Shown: piece after piece, positions 55,329 through 63,561 of the stretch
Position numbering within the stretch: the stretch's first letter is position 1
Layout of the letters: the number at the start of each line of letters is the position of its first letter
From: Thiosulfativibrio zosterae
GTDB lineage: Bacteria > Pseudomonadota > Gammaproteobacteria > Thiomicrospirales > Thiomicrospiraceae
Reading direction: 5' to 3'
NCBI RefSeq assembly: GCF_011398155.1
Contig: NZ_AP021888.1
Coordinates: forward strand, 851,501-915,500
Length of the DNA: 64,000 nt
Notes under the pieces: model-generated
Database searches by the model: none
Seen by the model: only the letters and a program-made list of their open reading frames with translations
Told to the model about the DNA's origin: nothing
Position numbers and translations under genes: made by a program

Positions 55329-55999
55329 AAGTGATGATTTTAGCCGCCGGACGCGGCGAGCGTTTGCGTCCCATCACCGATGACTTGCCCAAGCCCTTGG
55401 TTGAAGTTGCAGGCTTTTCCTTAATTGCGCATCATTTGCGCAAGCTTGAAGGCTGTGAGGTGGTCATTAATCATGCTTGGTTGGGGCATAAAATTGAAGC
55501 CGCCTTAGGTGATGGACACTCCTATGGTTGTGCCATTCAATATTCCCCCGAGCCAGAGGGCGGTTTAGAAACGGCAGGCGGAATTGTTCAAGCCTTGCCT
55601 TTGTTAAGCGATGGCGTTGAGCCTTTTGTGGTGGTCAATGGGGATGTGTTCAGCGATTTTGACTTGCGTCGTTTATTAACGCATTCGTTAGAACCCGGAA
55701 AATTAGGGCATTTAGTGCTGGTGCCAACCCCCAGTTTTAAAGCTCAAGGCGATTTTGGTTTAGCGAACCATCAGGTTTTGCCAGAAGGAAAATGGACCTT
55801 TTCGGGTATCAGTATTTTGCATCCTGATTTATTTAAAGGCTTGCCGAATGGCAAATACCCTTTAGCCCCCATTTTGCGCCAAGCCATGTCAAAAGGTTTG
55901 ATAACGGGCGAAGTGTTTGAAGGCTACTGGAGCGATATCGGCACTTTAGAGCGCCTAGAAGCTGCTCAAGCACATAAAGCAACCGCCTCAAGCGTTTGA
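55325..55999 (+). CDS. murU: N-acetylmuramate-1-phosphate uridylyltransferase MurU
   Basis: 224 aa nucleotidyltransferase: MILAAGRGERLRPITDDLPKPLV is the nucleotide-binding signature (~4-26), with NGDVFSDFD (~103-111) for metal and the final YWSDIGTLERL (~199). It makes UDP-MurNAc from the AmgK product. Short length and pairing with amgK separate it from longer glucose-1-phosphate thymidylyltransferases. Confidence 0.93.
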   Translation: MKVMILAAGRGERLRPITDDLPKPLVEVAGFSLIAHHLRKLEGCEVVINHAWLGHKIEAALGDGHSYGCAIQYSPEPEGGLETAGGIVQALPLLSDGVEPFVVVNGDVFSDFDLRRLLTHSLEPGKLGHLVLVPTPSFKAQGDFGLANHQVLPEGKWTFSGISILHPDLFKGLPNGKYPLAPILRQAMSKGLITGEVFEGYWSDIGTLERLEAAQAHKATASSV

Positions 56000-56003
56000 G
56001 ATT

Positions 56004-56032
56004 GTGACAAACGCAAAAAAGTGGCGTAGAAT
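56004..56032 (+). promoter_or_regulatory. Sigma-70-like promoter for the HicA-like gene
   Basis: GTGACA (56004-56009), 17-bp spacer, TAGAAT (56027-56032). A good AAAGGAG lies before the ATG. Confidence 0.5.
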
Positions 56033-56067
56033 TAAGCGTTTTTGCTCAAAAATCAAAGGAGAAAATT

Positions 56068-56343
56068 ATGAGCCACAAGCATGTTGCTATTATTGAAAAA
56101 GTGTTTGCTCACCCCATCGCAACCAATGTCGATTGGACCAAACTTAAACATACGCTAGAGCATTTTGGTGCTCAAATTAGTGTGGGTAACAATAACCGTG
56201 CGCACATTCGCATCTATGAGCACGAGTTGACTTTAGGATTACCACACCACGGTCACGAATTAGCCGATAAGCCAGAAATTACTAAATTGCGTCATTTTTT
56301 AGAAGAAGTGGGTCTAACACCTGAAAAAGTTAAAGCAGAATAA
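56068..56343 (+). CDS. HicA-like small protein without HicB partner
   Basis: 91 aa of a HicA/dsRBD-like fold: VDWTKLKHTLEHFGAQISVG followed by RAHIRIYEHELTLGLPHH and the REFLEEVGLTPEK-like tail. Close relatives are common chromosomal proteins in pseudomonads and related bacteria, often annotated HicA-like, with no linked antitoxin. No HicB gene is adjacent here, so a toxin role is doubtful; RNA binding is possible. Confidence 0.65.
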   Translation: MSHKHVAIIEKVFAHPIATNVDWTKLKHTLEHFGAQISVGNNNRAHIRIYEHELTLGLPHHGHELADKPEITKLRHFLEEVGLTPEKVKAE

Positions 56344-56377
56344 ATAACGCTATTGTGCTGCCCTAAAGGAGATTGTT

Positions 56378-57151
56378 ATGTTGATGTTAATATCGCCGGC
56401 CAAGGCTTTAGATGAGTCGCCCATGGCTCAAAATTTGCCAGTCACTCAGGCCAGTTTATTGCCACAGGCACAAGATTTAATTCAACAATTACAACCTTTG
56501 ACCCCAGCGGATATTGGACAACTCATGCATTTAAGCGATGCATTAAGTGAGCTCAATTTTGAACGCTTTCAAAGTTGGCAGCTTCCAATGGGGGAGGCCG
56601 CAAAGCCTGCACTGTTTTTATTTAAAGGGGATGTTTACCAAGGTATTGAAGTTGAAACCTTGCCTGCAGAAGGGCTGAGTTACTTGCAAAACCATTTGGC
56701 TATTTTGTCTGGTTTGTATGGTGCTTTAAAACCGTTGGATTTAATGTTGCCTTATCGCCTAGAAATGGGCACTGCTTTTCAAAATAGCAAAGGTAAAAAC
56801 CTGTATCAGTTTTGGGGCAGTCAAGTGACCGATTGGGTTAACCAAGCCCTCGCTCAATCAGGTTCATCTGTTTTGGTAAATTTGGCTTCTTCCGAATATT
56901 TTAAAGTGGTTCAGCCCAAAGCCATTCAAGGGCAAATCATTACCCCAATTTTTAAAGACTGGAAAAACGGACAATACAAAATCATCAGCTTCTACGCCAA
57001 AAAAGCCCGCGGCTTAATGGCGCGCTATGCCGCAGACCAACAAATCGAAAATGTCGAAGACCTAAAAGGCTTTAACTACGATGGCTACGCATTTGACGCC
57101 AATCTGTCATCTGAAAAAGATTGGGTGTTTACACGGCGCTTGGAAGGGTAG
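56378..57151 (+). CDS. yaaA: Peroxide stress protein YaaA
   Basis: 257 aa of the DUF328 family, starting [15 protein letters not shown], with [21 protein letters not shown] (~104-124) and the NFDGYAF-like tail. E. coli YaaA lowers free iron and protects DNA during hydrogen peroxide stress. GGAGATTGTT precedes the ATG. Single gene; a REP-like element follows in the spacer. Confidence 0.93.
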   Translation: MLMLISPAKALDESPMAQNLPVTQASLLPQAQDLIQQLQPLTPADIGQLMHLSDALSELNFERFQSWQLPMGEAAKPALFLFKGDVYQGIEVETLPAEGLSYLQNHLAILSGLYGALKPLDLMLPYRLEMGTAFQNSKGKNLYQFWGSQVTDWVNQALAQSGSSVLVNLASSEYFKVVQPKAIQGQIITPIFKDWKNGQYKIISFYAKKARGLMARYAADQQIENVEDLKGFNYDGYAFDANLSSEKDWVFTRRLEG

Positions 57152-57301
57152 GCGGTTTATCTAAACTCTGAAACTGAACGAATACCACCCAGTTATTGAC
57201 TTGATTTGGCTAGCTCGCTATGTTTAACTCTTGTTAAGAATGGGAGTTTAAAACTCAATAAGTTACATTTTTTGAAAAGTAATTTTGAGCGTTTTCCAAG
57301 A

Positions 57302-57356
57302 AGGCTAAAGCCTTCGCCCCAATTGCATGAAAGAAGCGGGGCGCAGGCTTTAGCCT
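57302..57356. repeat. REP-like inverted repeat between yaaA and hslO
   Basis: A 19-base arm AGGCTAAAGCCTTCGCCCC (57302-57320) is repeated in inverted orientation at 57338-57356 with one mismatch, around a 17-base loop. Each arm contains an inner inverted pair (GGCT/AGCC). The element is GC-rich compared with its surroundings. It resembles REP/BIME units or a small MITE. No other copy was noticed in the window. It could also terminate the convergent genes yaaA and hslO. Confidence 0.65.
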
Positions 57357-57377
57357 GCTTATATTGTAAGGGGTTTG

Positions 57378-58226
57378 TTAACTATTGAGTTCGGGCTTAA
57401 ATAGTTGATTAATATCCTCTTCGTTGAAGCGCAAATGATAGTTGCAGATTTCATTGTGGATGACAATCTCACCTTGTTCGGCTAGGAGTTGGCGTACTTC
57501 TTCTTCGCCCATAGACTTCAGTAATAGTTCTACACGGGTTTTGTCTTCGGGGCACTCATACATCACGGTTTTGCTTTCAAAAAGTTCGAGGGTTTCTTCG
57601 TGAAATAAGCGGTGCAATAATTCTTGTGATTCGCAACTGCAAAGTTCTTCTGTATTGAGGGTATTACTTAAACTCAATACTCTATCCCAGCCATCTTCAT
57701 CTCGGTGATCTGTGCCAGGCAGTTTTTGAATCATGACACCGGCTAGCGTATCTCGGTTGGCACCCAGCCATAGACGGGTTGCGAGTTGTTCGGATTGATT
57801 GAAAAAAGTTTCAAACACTTCAGCGATGCTATCGCCCTCACGAGGTACAAAAGATTGAAAGTGGTGTTGGGTTTGAGTATTTTCCATCGTCACCATCACT
57901 TGGCCATCACCCAGAAGTTCATCCATAGTCGATTCGCTGGTGATGGTTTGGTTGGTTTTAGCAACGCCACGCAGTTTTAAGTCGTGAGTTACTTCAACCA
58001 CGAGCAAGTTTATTGGGCCTTGCCCTTGTACTTGCAGGGTAACTTTGCCTTGGTGTTTCATGCCATTTGCCATCATGATCGCGATGGCGGTGAGCTCACC
58101 TAATAGGGCAATGATACTGTCTGGATAACCGCGATTTTCGGTCATTTTTGACCAGGCCTGGTCAATTTTGAGGTGTTGTCCGCGAATATCGAGGTCTTTA
58201 AATAAGAAGCGTTGAATGGTATCCAT
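57378..58226 (-). CDS. hslO: Redox-regulated chaperone Hsp33, with altered zinc-binding cysteines
   Basis: 282 aa from ATG 58226 (TTG 58241 would add five residues; GAGAGA lies before the ATG). The N-terminal chaperone core (~1-180) and linker helices are normal. The C-terminal switch domain differs: the CxC site reads C225-P-E227 and the CxxC site reads N258-E-I-C261, so two of the four zinc ligands are missing. A new C196-S-C198 pair is present in the preceding loop. Hsp33 normally becomes active when oxidised, using these four cysteines. A dispersed palindrome lies within the early coding region. Confidence 0.9.
   Translation of the reverse strand: MDTIQRFLFKDLDIRGQHLKIDQAWSKMTENRGYPDSIIALLGELTAIAIMMANGMKHQGKVTLQVQGQGPINLLVVEVTHDLKLRGVAKTNQTITSESTMDELLGDGQVMVTMENTQTQHHFQSFVPREGDSIAEVFETFFNQSEQLATRLWLGANRDTLAGVMIQKLPGTDHRDEDGWDRVLSLSNTLNTEELCSCESQELLHRLFHEETLELFESKTVMYECPEDKTRVELLLKSMGEEEVRQLLAEQGEIVIHNEICNYHLRFNEEDINQLFKPELNS
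58151..58162. repeat. Dispersed 12-bp palindrome, copy 9 (inside hslO)
   Basis: Exact ACCAGGCCTGGT with perfect-looking flanks (ATTTTTG and CAATTTTG). It encodes Asp-Gln-Ala-Trp-Ser on the minus strand, the same frame as in surA. Confidence 0.9.
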
Positions 58227-58249
58227 GGTTGTTTCTCTCAAAGTTTAGA

Positions 58250-59257
58250 TTAGCCGTGAAATTGTCCGCTGGCTTGCAGGTCAGCGTGATAAGAAGAGCG
58301 CACCATGGGGCCAGAGGCAACATGAGTAAAGCCCATTGCTAAGCCGCGCTGTTCGACTTCTTTAAATTCTTCTGGTGTCCAATAGCGTTTAACCGCTAGG
58401 TGGAAATCACTGGGTTGCAGGTATTGGCCAACGGTGAGCATTTCGACATCGTGATTTCGCAAATCTTGCATAACTTGCAATAACTCTTCCATGGTTTCAC
58501 CTAGGCCAACCATTAAGCCTGATTTGGTTTTAATGTGCGGCGCCAGTTGTTTAAAGCGTTTCAATAAGTCTAGCGAGCCTTGATAGTCGGCAGCTGGGCG
58601 GGCTTCTTCATAGAGGCGTGGAATGGTTTCTAAATTGTGGTTTAGCACATCAGGTGGCGTTTGTGCCAAGATGTCTAAAGCAATCGTTAAGCGGCCTTTA
58701 AAGTCGGGGACTAGGGTTTCAATGGTGATGTTCGGCGAGGTTTGTCGAATCTCTTGAATACAGTGTGAAAAATGTGAGGCGCCACCATCGCGTAAGTCAT
58801 CTCTGTCAACTGAGGTAATCACCACATAGTTAAGTTGCATGGCTTGAATGGTCTGTGCCAATTGTTTGGGCTCATCGGTTTCAAGTGGATCTGGGCGGCC
58901 GTGGGTGACATCGCAAAACGGGCACTTACGGGTGCAGATATGTCCCATAATCATAAAGGTTGCCGTGCCATTGCCAAAGCATTCGCCTAGATTAGGGCAA
59001 GAGGCTTCTTCACAAACGGTGTTGAGTTTTTGTTCGCGCAAAATGCCTTTGAGTTCTTTGACTCGACCTAGGTGTTTGGCAGAGGGCAACTTGGCTTTAA
59101 TCCAACTGGGTTTTTTAAGCTTTGGGGTTTCAGGATCAGGTTTATGCTTTAGCGATTTGGTTTTGTATTCGCCTTTGGACATTTCTGAGTTACGCGCCTT
59201 TAAACTTTGTGAAGTTAAGGACTCTAAGCTAATTTCTTGATATTGCGGACCGCTCAT
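58250..59257 (-). CDS. lipA: Lipoyl synthase
   Basis: 335 aa. The auxiliary cluster cysteines appear in [12 protein letters not shown] (~81-92) and the radical SAM motif in CTRKCPFC (~107-114). It inserts two sulfurs into octanoyl groups to make lipoyl cofactors of 2-oxoacid dehydrogenases and the glycine cleavage system. The N-terminal ~50 residues are a charged extension; a shorter start at the internal MSKGEYKTK is possible. Downstream of lipB. Confidence 0.95.
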   Translation of the reverse strand: MSGPQYQEISLESLTSQSLKARNSEMSKGEYKTKSLKHKPDPETPKLKKPSWIKAKLPSAKHLGRVKELKGILREQKLNTVCEEASCPNLGECFGNGTATFMIMGHICTRKCPFCDVTHGRPDPLETDEPKQLAQTIQAMQLNYVVITSVDRDDLRDGGASHFSHCIQEIRQTSPNITIETLVPDFKGRLTIALDILAQTPPDVLNHNLETIPRLYEEARPAADYQGSLDLLKRFKQLAPHIKTKSGLMVGLGETMEELLQVMQDLRNHDVEMLTVGQYLQPSDFHLAVKRYWTPEEFKEVEQRGLAMGFTHVASGPMVRSSYHADLQASGQFHG

Positions 59258-59286
59258 GACACTTCTCGATGTTTTAGAGTCGCTTA

Positions 59287-59919
59287 TTATAATGGTTTCG
59301 ATAGGGTGTGTTTGCTGAAATAGGATTTGAAAATTGCGCTGAGGTCTTCGGCAACCAGTTCAAGAGTGATTTTGGGAACGAATTCACAGATCTGAGTCAT
59401 TTGCATGCCTTGTAATCCGCAAGGATTGACTCGGGTAAAAGGGGTTAAGTCCATACACACATTTATTGCTAAGCCGTGGTAAGTGCATTGTTTACGAACT
59501 TTAAGGCCCAAAGAGGCAATTTTATGGCCCTGCACATAAACGCCTGGCGCATCGGCACGGGCTTGGCTTTGAATTTGGTAGTGCGCCAATAGCTCAATGA
59601 TTATGCCTTCCAAGTCATGCACGAATTGACGCACGGAGAGTTGGTTTCTTTTTAAATCAATTAAGCAATAGGCCACCAGTTGGCCAGGCGCATGATAGGT
59701 GATTTGCCCACCGCGATCTGTTTGAATGACGGGAATGTCGTCAAAAGTTTGTAGCAGATGTTCTGCTTTACCATTAAGCCCTTGGGTAAAGACGGGCGGA
59801 TGTTGGACAAACCAGATTTCGTCTGGTGTTTGTGGGGTGCGTTCTAGGGTAAATGTTTGCATGGCTTGCCAAGTTTCCGCATAGGGGAGCAGGGCAAGCG
59901 GGCGAATGATAAGTGACAT
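59287..59919 (-). CDS. lipB: Octanoyl-ACP:protein N-octanoyltransferase
   Basis: 210 aa. Motifs are [23 protein letters not shown] (split here: [13 protein letters not shown] near 69-81), the catalytic lysine in ASLGLKVRK (~136) and catalytic cysteine in VNPCGLQGM (~171). It transfers octanoate from acyl carrier protein to lipoyl domains, feeding LipA. ybeD lies 14 bases upstream. Confidence 0.95.
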   Translation of the reverse strand: MSLIIRPLALLPYAETWQAMQTFTLERTPQTPDEIWFVQHPPVFTQGLNGKAEHLLQTFDDIPVIQTDRGGQITYHAPGQLVAYCLIDLKRNQLSVRQFVHDLEGIIIELLAHYQIQSQARADAPGVYVQGHKIASLGLKVRKQCTYHGLAINVCMDLTPFTRVNPCGLQGMQMTQICEFVPKITLELVAEDLSAIFKSYFSKHTLSKPL

Positions 59920-59933
59920 GCTTAATGAGGGGA

Positions 59934-60218
59934 TTACAATGTCATGAGTATTTCAGGGTGGGCTTTAAGGTCTGCATAAAGGCCATGCACTTGCTCTAAG
60001 CAGGTGACATAAATCGTAATATTGACAGAGATGAACTTGCCACCTTTTGAATGATGGAGGCTGATTTGATCACGCTTGACCTGTGAGTCGTACTTTTGTG
60101 CGATTGCAAAACAGGTTTCTACCAAATCAGGGGTGTTTTTACCCATGGCTTTAAATTTGTAGTCGCAAGGAAATTCAATTAGGGATTGATTGTCGGGGTT
60201 GTGTAAATCTTGTGTCAT
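59934..60218 (-). CDS. ybeD: DUF493-family protein YbeD
   Basis: 94 aa of a single ACT-like fold (DUF493), with [14 protein letters not shown] and the [17 protein letters not shown] strand. Conserved between dacA/dat and lipB in gammaproteobacteria; structural similarity to ACT domains suggests a regulatory role in lipoylation, which is unproven. Confidence 0.92.
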   Translation of the reverse strand: MTQDLHNPDNQSLIEFPCDYKFKAMGKNTPDLVETCFAIAQKYDSQVKRDQISLHHSKGGKFISVNITIYVTCLEQVHGLYADLKAHPEILMTL

Positions 60219-60233
60219 TTTTTACGAGTTCTT

Positions 60234-61115
60234 TTAAGAGCGATTGGCGTTTAAAAAGTCAGCTTTGTAGGCTTGATAATGTTGGCGTAACAGTTGCCAA
60301 ATTTGACCAGGCCTGCCGTTACCTACCGGTTTTCCATCGAGCTGAGTGATGGGTAAAGCTTCTTTGGTTGAGCTGGTGAGCCAAATTTCATCTGCTTGAA
60401 GCAGTTCATCTAGCGTAATGTCTGCTTCTAATAGAGGGATTTGGTGGTTTTGAGCGACTTTTTCAATGACTAAGCGTGTGATGCCAGGCAAGATTTTGTG
60501 GCTGTTGGGCGGTGTAATCAGTGTGCCGTCTTTGACCATAAACACATTACTGGCAGAGCCTTCGGATACCAATCCATCACGGCCAATCAAAATGGCATCA
60601 TCAGCCCCTTGTTGTTTGGCCGCCAGTTTCATCATCACATTCGGCAGTAGGGTGATGGCTTTGATGTCACAACGTAACCAACGAATATCTTCTAGGGTAA
60701 CTATCTTAATGCCGTTCTCAATAATATCGGCTGAAACCGGTTTTAAGGGGTTGGTGTAGGCATAGATGGTTGGGGTCATACAATCGGCGGGTAGGTGGTC
60801 GCGCACCATTTGAATACCGCGGGTGACTTGTAAATAGATGAATTGATCTTCCCAAGGATGGCGTTGAATCAGTTCATCGAGCAGCTTTTTCCATTCAGCA
60901 TCCGTGAGTGGATTCAGAATGCTGGTGGCTTGTAAGCTGTTTTTTAAGCGCTCTAGGTGAGCGTCAAATTCAAACAGTTGCTTTTGGTAAACGGGAATGA
61001 CTTCATAAACACCATCGCCAAATAAAAATCCGCGGTCTTGGGTCGAAATTTGCGATTCGGTCATCGGCACGAATTGGCCGTTTAAGTAGACAGTTTGTTG
61101 TTGTGCGACAGTCAT
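60234..61115 (-). CDS. dat: D-amino-acid aminotransferase
   Basis: 293 aa class IV aminotransferase. The early GDGVYEVIPVY block (~33-43) and the catalytic lysine in CDIKAITLLPNVM (~145) are clear, with the GSASNVF loop (~178) for pyridoxal phosphate. It interconverts D-alanine and D-glutamate with 2-oxoacids and fits a cell-wall neighbourhood with dacA and rodA. Branched-chain or 4-amino-4-deoxychorismate lyase relatives are less likely. A decayed palindrome copy lies in its 3' part. Confidence 0.88.
   Translation of the reverse strand: MTVAQQQTVYLNGQFVPMTESQISTQDRGFLFGDGVYEVIPVYQKQLFEFDAHLERLKNSLQATSILNPLTDAEWKKLLDELIQRHPWEDQFIYLQVTRGIQMVRDHLPADCMTPTIYAYTNPLKPVSADIIENGIKIVTLEDIRWLRCDIKAITLLPNVMMKLAAKQQGADDAILIGRDGLVSEGSASNVFMVKDGTLITPPNSHKILPGITRLVIEKVAQNHQIPLLEADITLDELLQADEIWLTSSTKEALPITQLDGKPVGNGRPGQIWQLLRQHYQAYKADFLNANRS
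60306..60317. repeat. Dispersed 12-bp palindrome, copy 10 (decayed, inside dat)
   Basis: ACCAGGCCTG followed by CC instead of GT, with the usual AAATTTG left flank. Two of twelve bases differ from the exact motif. Confidence 0.7.
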
Positions 61116-61123
61116 GCCAATTC

Positions 61124-62317
61124 CTAATCAAACAAGTGGAAAAGAGAGTTAATAATTTGTTTGATTTGGTCTATCAATTTTTTAAAGAAAGAACCTTCTT
61201 CAACATTGGCTAAAGCAACAATTGGCTTTTCTGTAATCAGGGTGTCGCCCAAAGATACGCTGAGCGTGCCTAAATTATCTAATTGAGCAAGCGGTGCTTC
61301 AATGTGATTATTGATGGTGGTTTCAATTTTTAAGCTTTTGTATTGACCACGCGGAATAGTGATATATAAATCATCAGTTAAACCCACGCCAACTTGATCA
61401 CGATTACCTTCCCAAACACGCGCATCGTTTAAGCGTTGCATGCTGGAATAGAGTTTGTGGGTTTCAAAGAAACGAAAGCCATAATTAAGAATTTTTTGGC
61501 TTTCTTGGATACGCATATTGGCTGATTCTGTGCCTAAAACCACACTGATTAAGCGCATATCTTCGCGTTTGGCAGAAGACACTAGGCAATACCCAGCAGA
61601 TTCTGTGTGCCCGGTTTTTAAGCCATCAACGGTGGCATCTTGCCAAAGCAATTTATTGCGATTGTATTGCGTGATGCCATTGAAGGTAAATTGTTTTTCT
61701 GAGTACCATTTGTATTCTTCTGGAAATTGCGAAATCAGCGCTCGAGTCAGTTTGGCCAGGTCATTGGCGGTGGTGTAGTGGTCTGGATCTGGTAAGCCCG
61801 TTGAATTGACATAATGCGTGTTGGTCATGCCTAAGTTAGCGGCATATTTGTTCATCAATTCGGCAAAAACCGCTTCGCTACCCGCAATATGTTCTGCTAA
61901 GGCAACACTGGCATCATTGCCTGATTGAATAACCATGCCTTTTATTAAGTCTTGTACAGACACTTGTTTACCGACTTCGATAAACATTTTTGAACCAGGC
62001 ATTTTCCATGCTTTGCTGGAAATATTCACTGGGTCGCTCATTTTAATATTGCCATTGATCAGTTCATTAATGACCACAAAACCGGTCATGATTTTGGTCA
62101 AACTGGCGGGTTCAACGCGTTCGTCGGCATTTTTTTCGGCTAGGATATCGCCACTGTCAAAATCCACTAAAACATAAGCATTTGCCGCCATGTTTGGCGC
62201 AGATGGAATAATTTGTGGGGTAGGGACTTGAGTTGGCGTAGGTAAGTCTTGGGCTTGGGTGGCGAAGCTCATGACAAGAAAGCTTGCGCTCATGAAAAGA
62301 GTTTTTAAAAAGGTCAT
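61124..62317 (-). CDS. dacA: D-alanyl-D-alanine carboxypeptidase (PBP5/6 family)
   Basis: 397 aa. Signal peptide (to ~22). The serine transpeptidase motifs are SLTK (~72-75), SGND (~132-135) and KTGHT (~235-239). The PBP5-type C-terminal beta domain (~290-375) and amphipathic membrane anchor (FKKLIDQIKQIINSLFHLF) follow. It trims the terminal D-alanine from peptidoglycan pentapeptides. dat follows by 8 bases. Confidence 0.95.
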   Translation of the reverse strand: MTFLKTLFMSASFLVMSFATQAQDLPTPTQVPTPQIIPSAPNMAANAYVLVDFDSGDILAEKNADERVEPASLTKIMTGFVVINELINGNIKMSDPVNISSKAWKMPGSKMFIEVGKQVSVQDLIKGMVIQSGNDASVALAEHIAGSEAVFAELMNKYAANLGMTNTHYVNSTGLPDPDHYTTANDLAKLTRALISQFPEEYKWYSEKQFTFNGITQYNRNKLLWQDATVDGLKTGHTESAGYCLVSSAKREDMRLISVVLGTESANMRIQESQKILNYGFRFFETHKLYSSMQRLNDARVWEGNRDQVGVGLTDDLYITIPRGQYKSLKIETTINNHIEAPLAQLDNLGTLSVSLGDTLITEKPIVALANVEEGSFFKKLIDQIKQIINSLFHLFD

Positions 62318-62430
62318 AGGCGTTGAGTCACTGCTTTTAATAAAATTAGTTAAATGAGCGATAATTTAACACAAATCGCACAGAATCTAAATGGCTTGAA
62401 GGGGATTGTCAGGTTTTCGTTAGAGTGTGT

Positions 62431-63561
62431 TTAAGTGGAGAGCATTTTTTTGTGCGTATGAATAGACATTAAAATACCAAAACTGATCATGAGTGTCAGC
62501 AGCGCGCTCCCGCCGTAACTGACAAGGGGTAAGGGGAGCCCAACCACTGGCAATAATCCACTGACCATGCCGATATTTACAAACACATAAATAAACAAGG
62601 TCATCACTAAACTGGCAGACAGTAGTCTGGTAAAGTTATCTTGTGCTTGACTGGAAATGTATAGGCCTCGGGCGATAATTAAGCTGTAAAGAATAAGTAA
62701 TAACACAACGCCTATCAGCCCAAACTCTTCTGCGAGCACTGAAAATATAAAGTCAGTAGTGCTTTCTGGTAAAAAATCCAAGTGAGCCTGTGAACTGCCT
62801 AAAAAGCCCTTGCCTTCAATGCCGCCAGAGCCAATCGCGATTTTGGATTGAATAATGTGATATCCACTGCCTAAAGGATCGGATTCTGGGTTTAGAAAGG
62901 TCATGACCCTTTGTTTTTGGTACTCATACATATAAAAATTCCAGATCACCGGTGCGCTGGCGGCTACGATTAGGGCGGCCACTGAAATCCACTTCCAGGA
63001 GAGTCCAGCAAAAAACAATACAAACAAGCCGCTCATGGCAATGAGTATGGAGGTGCCTAGGTCTGGCTGAATAATGATTAAAGCCGCAGAAAGACCCACT
63101 AAAAAAAGACCAAACAGCATTTTTCTGCCAGGTGGGGGAAGGTGGTCGTGAGCATAGAGCCAAGCGAGCATCATCGGCAGGGCGAGTTTCATGAGCTCTG
63201 AGGGTTGAAATCTAAAGAAGCCTAAGTCTAGCCAACGCTGTGCGCCTTTGCCAATTTGACCAAATAGCACAACCGCCAATAACATGATAAGCCCCGCGGT
63301 AAAAAGCCAGGGGGCAATCACTCTTAAATAAGTCGGTGGAATTTGTGCAAACGCAACCATAATGATAAAGGCAATGCCAACCCTTGATAAATGTCGCAAA
63401 GTCACTTCTTCATCTCCACCAGAGGCACTAAAAACCACTAGGCTGCTGAGTAAAATCAGAATTAAAATGCCAATCAATAACCACAGATCTAAGTGCAGCG
63501 CCGAAAGTAGCCCTTTATTTTTTCGATAGACCTTTTCTTGCCCAGTTAAATCAATTTGCAT
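62431..63561 (-). CDS. rodA: Peptidoglycan glycosyltransferase RodA
   Basis: 376 aa SEDS-family membrane protein with ~10 helices. The characteristic KGFLGSSQAHLDFLPESTTDFIF periplasmic segment (shown as KGFLGSSQAHLDFLPES near 245-262) and GLPLPLVSYGGSALL (~340) are intact. It polymerises glycan strands in the elongasome with PBP2. It overlaps mrdA by 11 bases, a rod-shape operon. rlpA, often between rodA and dacA, is absent. Confidence 0.96.
   Translation of the reverse strand: MQIDLTGQEKVYRKNKGLLSALHLDLWLLIGILILILLSSLVVFSASGGDEEVTLRHLSRVGIAFIIMVAFAQIPPTYLRVIAPWLFTAGLIMLLAVVLFGQIGKGAQRWLDLGFFRFQPSELMKLALPMMLAWLYAHDHLPPPGRKMLFGLFLVGLSAALIIIQPDLGTSILIAMSGLFVLFFAGLSWKWISVAALIVAASAPVIWNFYMYEYQKQRVMTFLNPESDPLGSGYHIIQSKIAIGSGGIEGKGFLGSSQAHLDFLPESTTDFIFSVLAEEFGLIGVVLLLILYSLIIARGLYISSQAQDNFTRLLSASLVMTLFIYVFVNIGMVSGLLPVVGLPLPLVSYGGSALLTLMISFGILMSIHTHKKMLST

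Noticed and set aside
57206-57388. 60-aa plus-strand reading frame across the REP-like element
   Set aside because: It runs through the inverted repeat and into hslO, with no ribosome site and no recognisable features.
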